Positions 49,494 through 57,677 of a stretch of 64,000 nucleotides of DNA are shown one piece after another. Source of the DNA: Cronobacter muytjensii ATCC 51329 (GTDB taxonomy: Bacteria > Pseudomonadota > Gammaproteobacteria > Enterobacterales > Enterobacteriaceae); assembly GCF_001277195.1 (NCBI RefSeq), contig NZ_CP012268.1:4030001-4094000 (forward strand), given 5' to 3'. How positions within the stretch are numbered: the first letter of the stretch is position 1; every line of letters begins with the position of its first letter. The position numbers were made by a program, and so were the translations under genes. The notes beneath the pieces are model-generated. The model saw only the letters and a list, made by a program, of their open reading frames with translations. It did no database searches and was not told the DNA's origin.

Positions 49494-49602
49494 GTAGGGT
49501 ACAGAGGTAAGATGTTCTATCTTTCAGACCTTTTACTTCACGTAATCGGATTTGGCTGAATATTTTAGCCGCCCCAGTCAGAAATGACTGGGGCGTTTTT
49601 TA
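49494..49602 (+). ncRNA. spf: Spot 42 RNA
   Basis: Begins GTAGGGTACAGAGGTAAG, the E. coli 5' end, with -10 TAAAGT seven bases upstream. It ends in the GCCCCAGTCA/TGACTGGGGC terminator and T-run. 109 bases, differing from the E. coli RNA at very few positions. An Hfq-dependent repressor of secondary carbon-use genes, itself repressed by cAMP-CRP. Its position between polA and engB is conserved. The 315-base polA-engB gap holds nothing else evident. Confidence 0.97.
49512..49559 (+). CDS. spfP: SpfP, 15-residue peptide encoded within Spot 42
   Basis: ATG at 49512 opens MFYLSDLLLHVIGFG and ends TGA at 49557-49559. This small protein, described from E. coli Spot 42, makes the RNA dual-function in carbon-source control. 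An AGAGGTAAG sequence precedes it as a ribosome site. The peptide is hydrophobic and appears unchanged from the E. coli reading I recall. Confidence 0.7.
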   Translation: MFYLSDLLLHVIGFG

Positions 49603-49661
49603 TTGCGTCTAAAAAAGATTTCGAACAAAGACGCGCGAGCCAGGCCCGCGCCGGTGAAAGG

Positions 49662-50297
49662 TTATTCTTGCGCAGCGTTATCTTCGGTCATCGGCGGCAG
49701 GCCGTTAAACCAGCTGTCCAGCTTGTCGCGCAGTTTATCCACGCCCATCTTCTTAAGTGAAGAAAACACCTCTACCTGCACGTCGCCGTTAAAGGCGGTG
49801 ACCGCTTCACGTACCAGATTCAGCTGCGCTTTACGCGCGCCGCTCGCCAGCTTATCGGCTTTGGTCAGCAGCACCAGAACGGGAATATCGCTGTCCACAG
49901 CCCATTCGATCATCTGCTGGTCGAGATCTTTTAGCGGGTGACGGATATCCATCAGCACCACCAGACCTTTCAGGCACAGGCGTTTTTCCAGGTACTCCCC
50001 CAGCGCGCGCTGCCATTTGCGCTTCATCTCTTCCGGCACTTCGGCATAGCCGTAGCCGGGCAGGTCTACCAGGCGCTTGCCGTCGGCCACTTCGAACAGG
50101 TTGATAAGCTGCGTGCGTCCCGGCGTTTTACTGGTACGCGCCAGGCTTTTCTGATTGGTGAGCGTATTCAGCGCGCTCGATTTCCCGGCGTTGGAGCGGC
50201 CAGCGAAAGCCACTTCGATGCCAGTGTCGGCGGGAAGATGGCGAATATCCGGCGCGCTGGTTACAAAGTGCGTCTGTTGATAGTTCAACTGAGTCAA
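49662..50297 (-). CDS. engB: Ribosome-biogenesis GTPase EngB (YihA)
   Basis: Essential TrmE-Era-EngA-EngB-type GTPase needed for 50S assembly. The start is taken as TTG at 50297 (LTQLNYQQTHFV), with GGAG about nine bases upstream, as for E. coli; an in-frame ATG 11 codons earlier is possible. That gives 211 residues. G1 GRSNAGKSS, G3 DLPGYGYAEVP, G4 TKADK and G5-like FSSLKKMG are all present. Convergent with Spot 42 and divergent from csrC. Confidence 0.95.
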   Translation of the reverse strand: MTQLNYQQTHFVTSAPDIRHLPADTGIEVAFAGRSNAGKSSALNTLTNQKSLARTSKTPGRTQLINLFEVADGKRLVDLPGYGYAEVPEEMKRKWQRALGEYLEKRLCLKGLVVLMDIRHPLKDLDQQMIEWAVDSDIPVLVLLTKADKLASGARKAQLNLVREAVTAFNGDVQVEVFSSLKKMGVDKLRDKLDSWFNGLPPMTEDNAAQE

Positions 50298-50571
50298 AAC
50301 GGTCGTCTCCGTCAGGATAAGCTTAAGCAATAGCCGCGATTATACCTGAACAGGGCTAAAAGGCTGTTGTTCTCTCCGCTGGCTTACAAAATGCCCGGGA
50401 GTTGTGTAAGAGATTCGCCCGTTCTGCGTTGAGATTTTGGCTGCCTGAAAAAGCGACCCTTAAGTTTTACTTAAGTAAAAACAGTGGGTTAACCTTGCAG
50501 AAATGTCCGAAAATAGACATTTGAGGCCGTTAACGGCTTGAGCCCACCGTTCATGCTGGTAAAGTAAGCCT

Positions 50572-50820
50572 CACGGACAACGGAGTGTCGCAACGGATAA
50601 TAACTCAGGATGAGGGGTCTGGAGCGTCAGGGTGACGAAGCACACAGCATACCAGGACGGTAAACGTCGGAGACGTTAACAGGGATAAGGAAATACGACA
50701 CGGAGCGTTGTCGGCTGAAGGAAAAACAGGGTTGGTTGTAAGCGCACCAGGACGGTGGATACCGGTGACCGGTTAAAAAGTCAGGAAAAAAGGCGACAGG
50801 TTTACCTGTCGCCTTTTTTC
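50572..50820 (+). ncRNA. csrC: CsrC, CsrA-sequestering RNA
   Basis: Lies between engB and yihI as in E. coli. It shares the ACTCAGGATGAGG start region, the AAAGTCAGGAAAAAAGGCGACAG stretch (in parts) and the terminator GGCGACAGG-TTTA-CCTGTCGCC-TTTTTT. I count about 14 GGA motifs, several in hairpin loops (for example ACGTC-GGA-GACGT at 50665-50677). The 5' end is estimated. A half match to a UvrY element (TGTAAGAGAT, 50405-50414) lies about 165 bases upstream. Apart from this, 50298-50571 shows no gene. Confidence 0.9.
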
Positions 50821-50887
50821 TTTACTTGCTTTCTGCTAGATTCCGCCGCAATTCTATACTGTTTAAAACGGCCCAAGACGATAAATC

Positions 50888-51406
50888 ATGAAGCAACCCT
50901 CATCCTCTGTGCGTGGCAAAGGCCCCGCTAAAGCTCGCCGTAAAACGCGTGAAGAATTAAATCAGGAAGCGCGCGACCGTAAGCGCGATAAAAAGCACCG
51001 CGGGCATGCGCCGGGCAGCCGCGCGACGGGCGCCAGCGCGTCCGGAAAATCCTCCAGTCAGTCAAAACAGCACGATCCGCGCATTGGCAGCAAAAAACCG
51101 ATTCCGCTTGGCGTCAGCGACGCTCAGGACACCAGGCCTCAGAAGCACCAACAACCTAAAAGTGAGAAACCTATGTTGTCACCGCAGGAAGAGCTGGACA
51201 TGCTGGAGAATGATGAGCGCCTGGACGCGCTGCTGGAGCGCCTGGAAGGCGGCGAAACCCTGAGCGCCGAGGATCAGGCCTGGGTCGATTCCCGTCTCGA
51301 TCGTATTGATGAACTGATGCAGCAGCTCGGCCTCTCTTACGACGATGACGAAGAAGAGGAAGAGCAGCAGGAAGATATGATGCGTCTGCTCAAGGGCGGT
51401 AACTAA
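50888..51406 (+). CDS. yihI: Der GTPase-activating protein YihI
   Basis: Stimulates GTP hydrolysis by the ribosome-assembly GTPase Der (EngA). The 172 residues have a very basic N-terminal part (KGPAKARRKTREELNQEARDR). A disordered Ser/Gly/His stretch (about 45-85) follows, then a helical acidic C-terminal domain with LEGGETLSAEDQAWVDSRLDRIDELMQ in parts and a run of Asp/Glu near the end. Matches E. coli YihI. It precedes the small ORF and hemN. Confidence 0.95.
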   Translation: MKQPSSSVRGKGPAKARRKTREELNQEARDRKRDKKHRGHAPGSRATGASASGKSSSQSKQHDPRIGSKKPIPLGVSDAQDTRPQKHQQPKSEKPMLSPQEELDMLENDERLDALLERLEGGETLSAEDQAWVDSRLDRIDELMQQLGLSYDDDEEEEEQQEDMMRLLKGGN

Positions 51407-51414
51407 CCCTTCCG

Positions 51415-51588
51415 ATGGGCCCAACCGTCCTGCTTATACTCCTTCCGATAGTATGTTATCTGGTGTGGTTATTCGTTAAACTACACCGGCTGTCGCGGCG
51501 CCAGAAGTGGCTGCGCAGCCGGCTTATCACCCGCCATCCGGGTGGGCCAGTTCGCCGAACGCGTCGGCGAAACCGTCGGAAGGAGTGA
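51415..51588 (+). CDS. 57-residue membrane ORF coupled to hemN (possible DUF2489 remnant)
   Basis: ATG at 51415 to TGA at 51586 encodes one hydrophobic helix (TVLLILLPIVCYLVWLFV, residues 4-21) and a very basic tail (14 Arg and 4 Lys in the last 36 residues). Its last codons supply the GGAG ribosome site of hemN, and the stop lies two bases before the hemN ATG, a typical coupling geometry. Other gammaproteobacteria, as I recall, carry a longer DUF2489 membrane protein between yihI and hemN, so this may be a short or decayed version. Its own ribosome site is weak. Existence as a protein is uncertain. Confidence 0.45.
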   Translation: MGPTVLLILLPIVCYLVWLFVKLHRLSRRQKWLRSRLITRHPGGPVRRTRRRNRRKE

Positions 51589-51590
51589 GT

Positions 51591-52964
51591 ATGTCTGAGC
51601 AGGTGATTGACTGGGATCTGGCCCTTATCCAGAAATATAACTATTCCGGACCGCGCTATACTTCGTATCCCACCGCGCTGGAGTTTTCCGAGGCGTTTGG
51701 CGAGGCCGATTTTAGCCGCGCGGTCGCGCGCTATCCTGACAGGCCGCTCTCGCTCTACGTCCATATCCCTTTCTGCCACAAGCTCTGCTACTTCTGCGGC
51801 TGCAATAAAATCGTCACCCGCCAGCAGCATAAGGCCGATCAGTACCTCGATATGCTGGAGCAGGAGATAGTACATCGCGCGCCGCTTTTCGCCGGACGTC
51901 GCGTCAGCCAGCTCCACTGGGGCGGCGGCACGCCGACTTACCTCAGCAAGGCGCAAATCAGCCGTCTGATGAGCCTGTTACGCGCAAATTTTCACTTTAA
52001 CGACGATGCCGAAATCTCGATTGAAGTCGACCCGCGCGAAATTGAACTCGACGTGCTGGATCACCTCTACGCTGAAGGTTTTCGCCGCCTCAGCATGGGC
52101 GTGCAGGATTTCAATAAAGAGGTACAGCGGCTGGTTAACCGCGAGCAGGATGAAGCATTCATCTTTGCGCTCATTAAGCGCGCGCGCGACGTCGGCTTCA
52201 CATCAGCCAATATCGATTTAATCTACGGCCTGCCGAAGCAGACCCCTGAAAGCTTCGCCTTTACGCTGCAACGCGTGGCGGAACTCAACCCGGACCGCCT
52301 GAGCGTCTTTAATTACGCCCATTTGCCGACCCTGTTTGCCGCGCAGCGCAAAATCAAAGAGGCCGATCTGCCTTCCGCGCAGCAGAAGCTGGATATCCTG
52401 CAGCAGACGATCCAGTCGCTTACCCAGGCAGGTTATCAGTTTATCGGCATGGATCACTTCGCAAAGCCGGATGACGAGCTGGCTATCGCCCAGCGCGACG
52501 GTGTGCTGCATCGCAACTTTCAGGGTTACACCACGCAGGGCGACACTGACCTGCTGGGGCTGGGCGTGTCGGCCATCAGCATGATTGGCGATTGCTATGC
52601 GCAGAACCAGAAAGAGCTTAAGCGTTACTATCAGGCGGTGGACGAACAGGGCAATGCGCTGTGGCGCGGGCTTGCGCTGACGCGCGACGACTGCATCCGC
52701 CGCGACGTCATCAAAGCGCTGATCTGTAATTTCCGGCTCGATTTCGCCGCGATCGAAAAGGCGTGGGGGCTTCGTTTTGCCGACTACTTCGCTGAGGATC
52801 TGCAACTGCTGACGCCGCTGGCGAAAGACGGGCTGGTGGAGGTTAACGCGCGTGAAATTAACGTTACGGCGAAAGGGCGGCTGCTTATTCGTAACATCTG
52901 CATGTGCTTTGACGTCTATCTGCGCCAGAAGGCGCGGCTACAGCAGTTCTCTCGCGTGATATAA
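51591..52964 (+). CDS. hemN: Oxygen-independent coproporphyrinogen III oxidase HemN
   Basis: Radical-SAM enzyme of anaerobic heme synthesis: two propionate side chains become vinyls. The start at 51591 (MSEQVIDWDLALIQKYNY) gives 457 residues, as in E. coli; the open frame extends upstream only through the small ORF region. The 4Fe-4S cysteines C-x3-C-x2-C are visible in FCHKLCYFCGC, with GGGTPTYLS as the SAM-binding segment and a C-terminal HemN domain. A strong terminator follows. Confidence 0.98.
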   Translation: MSEQVIDWDLALIQKYNYSGPRYTSYPTALEFSEAFGEADFSRAVARYPDRPLSLYVHIPFCHKLCYFCGCNKIVTRQQHKADQYLDMLEQEIVHRAPLFAGRRVSQLHWGGGTPTYLSKAQISRLMSLLRANFHFNDDAEISIEVDPREIELDVLDHLYAEGFRRLSMGVQDFNKEVQRLVNREQDEAFIFALIKRARDVGFTSANIDLIYGLPKQTPESFAFTLQRVAELNPDRLSVFNYAHLPTLFAAQRKIKEADLPSAQQKLDILQQTIQSLTQAGYQFIGMDHFAKPDDELAIAQRDGVLHRNFQGYTTQGDTDLLGLGVSAISMIGDCYAQNQKELKRYYQAVDEQGNALWRGLALTRDDCIRRDVIKALICNFRLDFAAIEKAWGLRFADYFAEDLQLLTPLAKDGLVEVNAREINVTAKGRLLIRNICMCFDVYLRQKARLQQFSRVI

Positions 52965-52992
52965 AAAAAGCGGGCACAGGCCCGCTTTTTTT
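52964..52992. terminator. Bidirectional terminator between hemN and yshB
   Basis: AAAAAAAGCGGGC-ACA-GGCCCGCTTTTTTT, symmetric T-runs on both strands. Confidence 0.92.
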
Positions 52993-53113
52993 AACTAAAG
53001 AAGTTTACCAGCGCTGCGCACAGCAGGGCGGCAATCGCCGTCTGGGGCGTATGGCCTGCGGCGGCGCCCGCCTCTGCGCTTTGCGTGGCGATATGGATCA
53101 GTGATTCCAGCAT
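52991..53113 (-). CDS. yshB: Small membrane protein YshB
   Basis: ATG at 53113 to TAA at 52991 encodes 40 residues, MLESLIHIATQ...AAALVNFFS-like, with the conserved GHTPQTAIAALLCAAL segment. E. coli and Salmonella YshB, in the same place between hemN and glnG, is about 36 residues and was linked to intracellular growth in Salmonella. Here a Gly/Ala-rich insertion (AGAAAG) makes it longer. The ribosome site GGGGGAG is strong. A promoter TTTACT (53167-53162), 16 bases, TATGAT (53145-53140) lies upstream. Confidence 0.8.
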   Translation of the reverse strand: MLESLIHIATQSAEAGAAAGHTPQTAIAALLCAALVNFFS

Positions 53114-53222
53114 AACAACTCCCCCCATAAACGCGCCCGATCATACTCAAGCCTGGCGGACAGTAAAGTATAAAATTAGAGCAATTTGTACGCGACAACG
53201 CTTTTTTACACAGTACGTCCTG

Positions 53223-54632
<1,410 letters not shown>

Positions 54633-54640
54633 AATCACCT

Positions 54641-55690
54641 CTATTTCCGAATAGGCAGGAAAACCGAAAATTCGGTATGGCCTGGCCAACTGTTAAATTC
54701 GATTTTTCCCGAATGCTGATCGATAAGGTTCCGGGCGATAGAAAGCCCCAGCCCGGTGCCGCCTTCGCGGCCGCTGACCATCGGGTAAAACAGCGTATCC
54801 TGCAGATGCGCCGGGATGCCCGGCCCGTTGTCTTCCACATCGATGCGCGCCGCCAGGCGGTAACGCACGCCGTGCAGCGTCAGCTGAAACGCGGTGCGGG
54901 TGCGCAAGGTGATCTCACCGCCTTCTTCGCCCAGCGCCTGGAGGGCATTACGGACGATATTCAGCAACACCTGTTCTATCTGGTCCGGATCATGAGTAAA
55001 TTCCGGCAGGCTTGGGTCGTAATCGCGCAGAAGCCGAACGTTTTCCGGCAGCTCCATCGACACCAGCTTCACCACGCGTTCGGCCACTTTATGAATGCTC
55101 TCGGTAACGTGCATACCCGGCTGCTGCGGCCCTAACAGACGGTCCACCAGATTACGCAGGCGGTCGGCCTGTTCGATAATGACTTTGGTGTACTCGGTCA
55201 GCGACGGATCGGGCAGCGCGCGGGTGAGCAACTGTGCCGCGCCACGCAGGCCGCCGAGCGGGTTTTTAATTTCATGCGCCAGCCCGCGCACCAGATCGCG
55301 CGCCGCGACCTGCTGGGCATGCTGGAGTTGTTCCTGGCTTAAACGCCGCTGATTATCCATCGGGGCCATTTCCAGCAGGATCAGGCCATCCGGCAGACGT
55401 TGCGCCGTCAGGGAAAGAATGTGTGAGCGACCGTCGATCACCAGCGTAACTTCGTTATCTGTAAATCCCTGGCCTGCGTTCAGGCTCTCCTGCATCAGGC
55501 TGATATTGAGGGAAAAATAACTCAGCAGCTCCGGTAACGGCGTGCCGTAGAGCTTACGTGAACTTTGCGCGAGCAACTGCTGCGCCGCCGGATTGGCGTA
55601 ATGCACTGCCAGGTCGTCGTCGACCAGCAGAATGCTATTGATTAATGCGTTAAGGATCTGCCCAGCATCGGGCAGCGTGCCTGTTGCCAT
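54641..55690 (-). CDS. glnL: Nitrogen sensor kinase/phosphatase NtrB (GlnL)
   Basis: Cytosolic histidine kinase that phosphorylates NtrC under nitrogen limitation and, bound to PII, dephosphorylates it. The start at 55690 (MATGTLPDAG) gives 349 residues. PAS domain (about 10-110); H-box RGLAHEIKNPLGG with His139; N box NIVRNALQAL; G boxes DNGPGIP and GREGGTGLGLSI. A consensus NtrC site lies 20 bases upstream of the start, so the gene has its own NtrC-repressed promoter besides read-through from glnA. Confidence 0.98.
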   Translation of the reverse strand: MATGTLPDAGQILNALINSILLVDDDLAVHYANPAAQQLLAQSSRKLYGTPLPELLSYFSLNISLMQESLNAGQGFTDNEVTLVIDGRSHILSLTAQRLPDGLILLEMAPMDNQRRLSQEQLQHAQQVAARDLVRGLAHEIKNPLGGLRGAAQLLTRALPDPSLTEYTKVIIEQADRLRNLVDRLLGPQQPGMHVTESIHKVAERVVKLVSMELPENVRLLRDYDPSLPEFTHDPDQIEQVLLNIVRNALQALGEEGGEITLRTRTAFQLTLHGVRYRLAARIDVEDNGPGIPAHLQDTLFYPMVSGREGGTGLGLSIARNLIDQHSGKIEFNSWPGHTEFSVFLPIRK

Positions 55691-55709
55691 CCAGCAGTCC
55701 CCCAGGTTT

Positions 55710-55731
55710 TGCACCATTTTAGTGCAGTATA
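55710..55731 (-). promoter_or_regulatory. NtrC site at the glnL promoter
   Basis: 55710-55726 is a perfect consensus, TGCACTAAAATGGTGCA on the minus strand. It is immediately downstream of a -10-like TATACT (55731-55726), so bound NtrC would block glnLp. Confidence 0.88.
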
Positions 55732-55774
55732 GCGTTTTAACGATGAAAAAGACGTTAAAACCGGTTTCGGGTGG

Positions 55775-55802
55775 TGAAAAAAGCCCATCCGAAGATGGGC
55801 TA
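55775..55802 (-). terminator. glnA terminator
   Basis: Minus strand AGCCCATC-TTCG-GATGGGCT followed by T6; the UUCG tetraloop makes it very stable. It reduces but need not abolish read-through to glnLG. Confidence 0.92.
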
Positions 55803-55889
55803 AAGTTTCCACGGCAACAAAAAAACAGTGACGGATTTCACGCAGTGGCGACAACCTGAAATCCGTTGGCTATCAACTTCAAAAAAGCA

Positions 55890-57299
55890 TTAAACGCTGT
55901 AGTACAGTTCGAACTCTACCGGGTGCGGCGTCATGCGAACACGGTCGTTCTCTTCGATACGCAGCGCGATGTAAGCATCGATCGCGTCGTCGGTGAACAC
56001 GCCGCCTGCGGTCAGGAACTCGCGGTCCTGATCCAGCGCCTGCAGGGCTTCTTCCAGAGAGCCGGCAACCTGCGGGATCTCTTTCGCTTCTTCCGGCGGC
56101 AGGTCATACAGGTTTTTGTCCATCGCTTCGCCCGGGTGGATCTTATTCTTGATACCGTCAAGACCCGCCATCAACAGAGCGGCGAAGCACAGGTACGGGT
56201 TAGCCGCCGGGTCCGGGAAGCGTACTTCGATACGACGCGCTTTCGGAGAGGCGACAACCGGAATACGGATGGACGCGGAGCGGTTACGCGCGGAGTAAGC
56301 CAGCATTACTGGCGCTTCGTAGCCCGGGACCAGACGCTTGTAAGAGTTGGTGGTCGGGTTGGACAGGGCGTTGATGGCTTTCGCGTGCTTGATAACGCCG
56401 CCGATGTAGTACAGCGCCTGCTCAGACAGACCTGCGTATTTGTCGCCAGAGAACAGGTTGGTGCCGTTCTTGGACAGGGACATATGGCAGTGCATGCCGG
56501 AGCCGTTATCGCCGAACATCGGTTTCGGCATAAAGGTCGCGGTTTTGCCGAAGCGGTGCGCGACGTTATGCACGACATATTTGTAGATCTGAATTTCGTC
56601 CGCTTTTTTGGTCATGGTGTTGAAGCGGGTTGCCACTTCGTTCTGACCGGCGGTGGCCACTTCGTGGTGGTGAGCTTCAACCACCAGGCCCATCTCTTCC
56701 ATCGTCAGGCACATTACGGAACGGATATCCTGCGAGGAGTCGACCGGCGGAACCGGGAAGTAACCGCCTTTCACGCCCGGACGGTGGCCTTTGTTGCCGC
56801 CTTCGTATTTGGTGGAGGAGTTCCATGCGCCTTCGATGTCGTCGATAGCGACATGAGAGCCGGAGATGGAGCTGCCGAAACGGATATCGTCAAACAGGAA
56901 GAATTCAGGCTCTGGCCCGAACAGTACGGTGTCGGCGATGCCGGTGGAGCGCAGGTACTCTTCCGCACGTTTGGCGATGGAACGCGGGTCGCGATCGTAG
57001 CCCTGCATGGTGCCCGGCTCGAGGATATCGCAACGAATAATCAGGGTCGGTTCTTCGTAGAACGGGTCAATGACAGCGGTGGAGGCGTCCGGCATCAGCA
57101 CCATGTCAGATTCATTGATGCCTTTCCAGCCACCGATGGAGGAACCATCGAACATTTTACCTTCTTCGAAGAAGTCGGCGTTCACCTGGTGGGCTGGGAT
57201 GGTGACGTGCTGTTCTTTACCTTTAGTGTCAGTGAAGCGCAGATCCACAAACTTCACTTCATGTTCATTCAGCATCGTCAGAACGTGTTCAGCGGACAT
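55890..57299 (-). CDS. glnA: Glutamine synthetase GlnA (type I)
   Basis: Makes glutamine from glutamate and ammonia; dodecameric. The start at 57299 (MSAEHVLTMLNEHEVKFVDL) gives 469 residues; the frame is open farther upstream only across the promoter. GS signatures FDGSSIGGW, the ATP-binding KPMFGDNGSGMHCHMS and glutamate-site NRSASIRIP are present. The adenylylation tyrosine is in KNLYDLPPEE (near 398), so GlnE control is expected. Heads glnALG. Confidence 0.99.
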   Translation of the reverse strand: MSAEHVLTMLNEHEVKFVDLRFTDTKGKEQHVTIPAHQVNADFFEEGKMFDGSSIGGWKGINESDMVLMPDASTAVIDPFYEEPTLIIRCDILEPGTMQGYDRDPRSIAKRAEEYLRSTGIADTVLFGPEPEFFLFDDIRFGSSISGSHVAIDDIEGAWNSSTKYEGGNKGHRPGVKGGYFPVPPVDSSQDIRSVMCLTMEEMGLVVEAHHHEVATAGQNEVATRFNTMTKKADEIQIYKYVVHNVAHRFGKTATFMPKPMFGDNGSGMHCHMSLSKNGTNLFSGDKYAGLSEQALYYIGGVIKHAKAINALSNPTTNSYKRLVPGYEAPVMLAYSARNRSASIRIPVVASPKARRIEVRFPDPAANPYLCFAALLMAGLDGIKNKIHPGEAMDKNLYDLPPEEAKEIPQVAGSLEEALQALDQDREFLTAGGVFTDDAIDAYIALRIEENDRVRMTPHPVEFELYYSV

Positions 57300-57388
57300 A
57301 CTTAACTCTCCCGGATTTGTCATTGTCGTCGTGGTAACGAGGTCTTCAGTACTTATTAAAATTGGCGTCGCCGCCCTGAAATCTTTAA

Positions 57389-57405
57389 AGCGAAATCTGT
57401 GCCAA
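57389..57405 (-). promoter_or_regulatory. glnAp2 sigma-54 promoter
   Basis: Minus strand TTGGCACAGATTTCGCT, the -24 (TGGCAC) and -12 (TTCGC) elements with five bases between, about 80-90 bases before glnA. Confidence 0.93.
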
Positions 57406-57477
57406 CTTTCAAATTCCCCCAAAAAGGCGCTATGATGCGCGTCATAGTGCAAAAGGGCTGCACCACGATGGAGAGAT

Positions 57478-57526
57478 TGCACCAATATAGTGCCTGTGTG
57501 TAAAAAACAAGCACTGTGTTGGTGCA
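57478..57526. promoter_or_regulatory. NtrC enhancer sites upstream of glnA
   Basis: 57510-57526 (AGCACTGTGTTGGTGCA) and 57478-57494 (TGCACCAATATAGTGCC) are 17-base NtrC palindromes 32 bases apart (three turns). Weaker matches lie at about 57435-57465. This is the same enhancer layout as in E. coli. Confidence 0.92.
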
Positions 57527-57555
57527 ATTTACGTTTAATAGCCCTTTTACCGCTG

Positions 57556-57571
57556 CGTGAAAAGGATCACA
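57556..57571. promoter_or_regulatory. CRP-type site between glnA and typA
   Basis: CGTGA-AAAGGA-TCACA, one mismatch from consensus. It probably serves the CRP-dependent glnAp1 promoter, as in E. coli. It may also touch the typA promoter, whose -10-like TACAAT lies at 57640-57645. Confidence 0.65.
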
Positions 57572-57677
57572 AAGCCTGGCGACAACACTTGTTTGCGTCA
57601 GATGATTGTGATCCTGTTTAGTCCTTCGATTAATACGTGTACAATAACGCGCTATTTCTAATGCCTGAGGCAAAGTT

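Noticed and set aside
55866..57305. 479-codon open frame antisense to glnA
   Set aside because: Shadow of a highly expressed gene with strong codon bias; no ribosome site or family resemblance.
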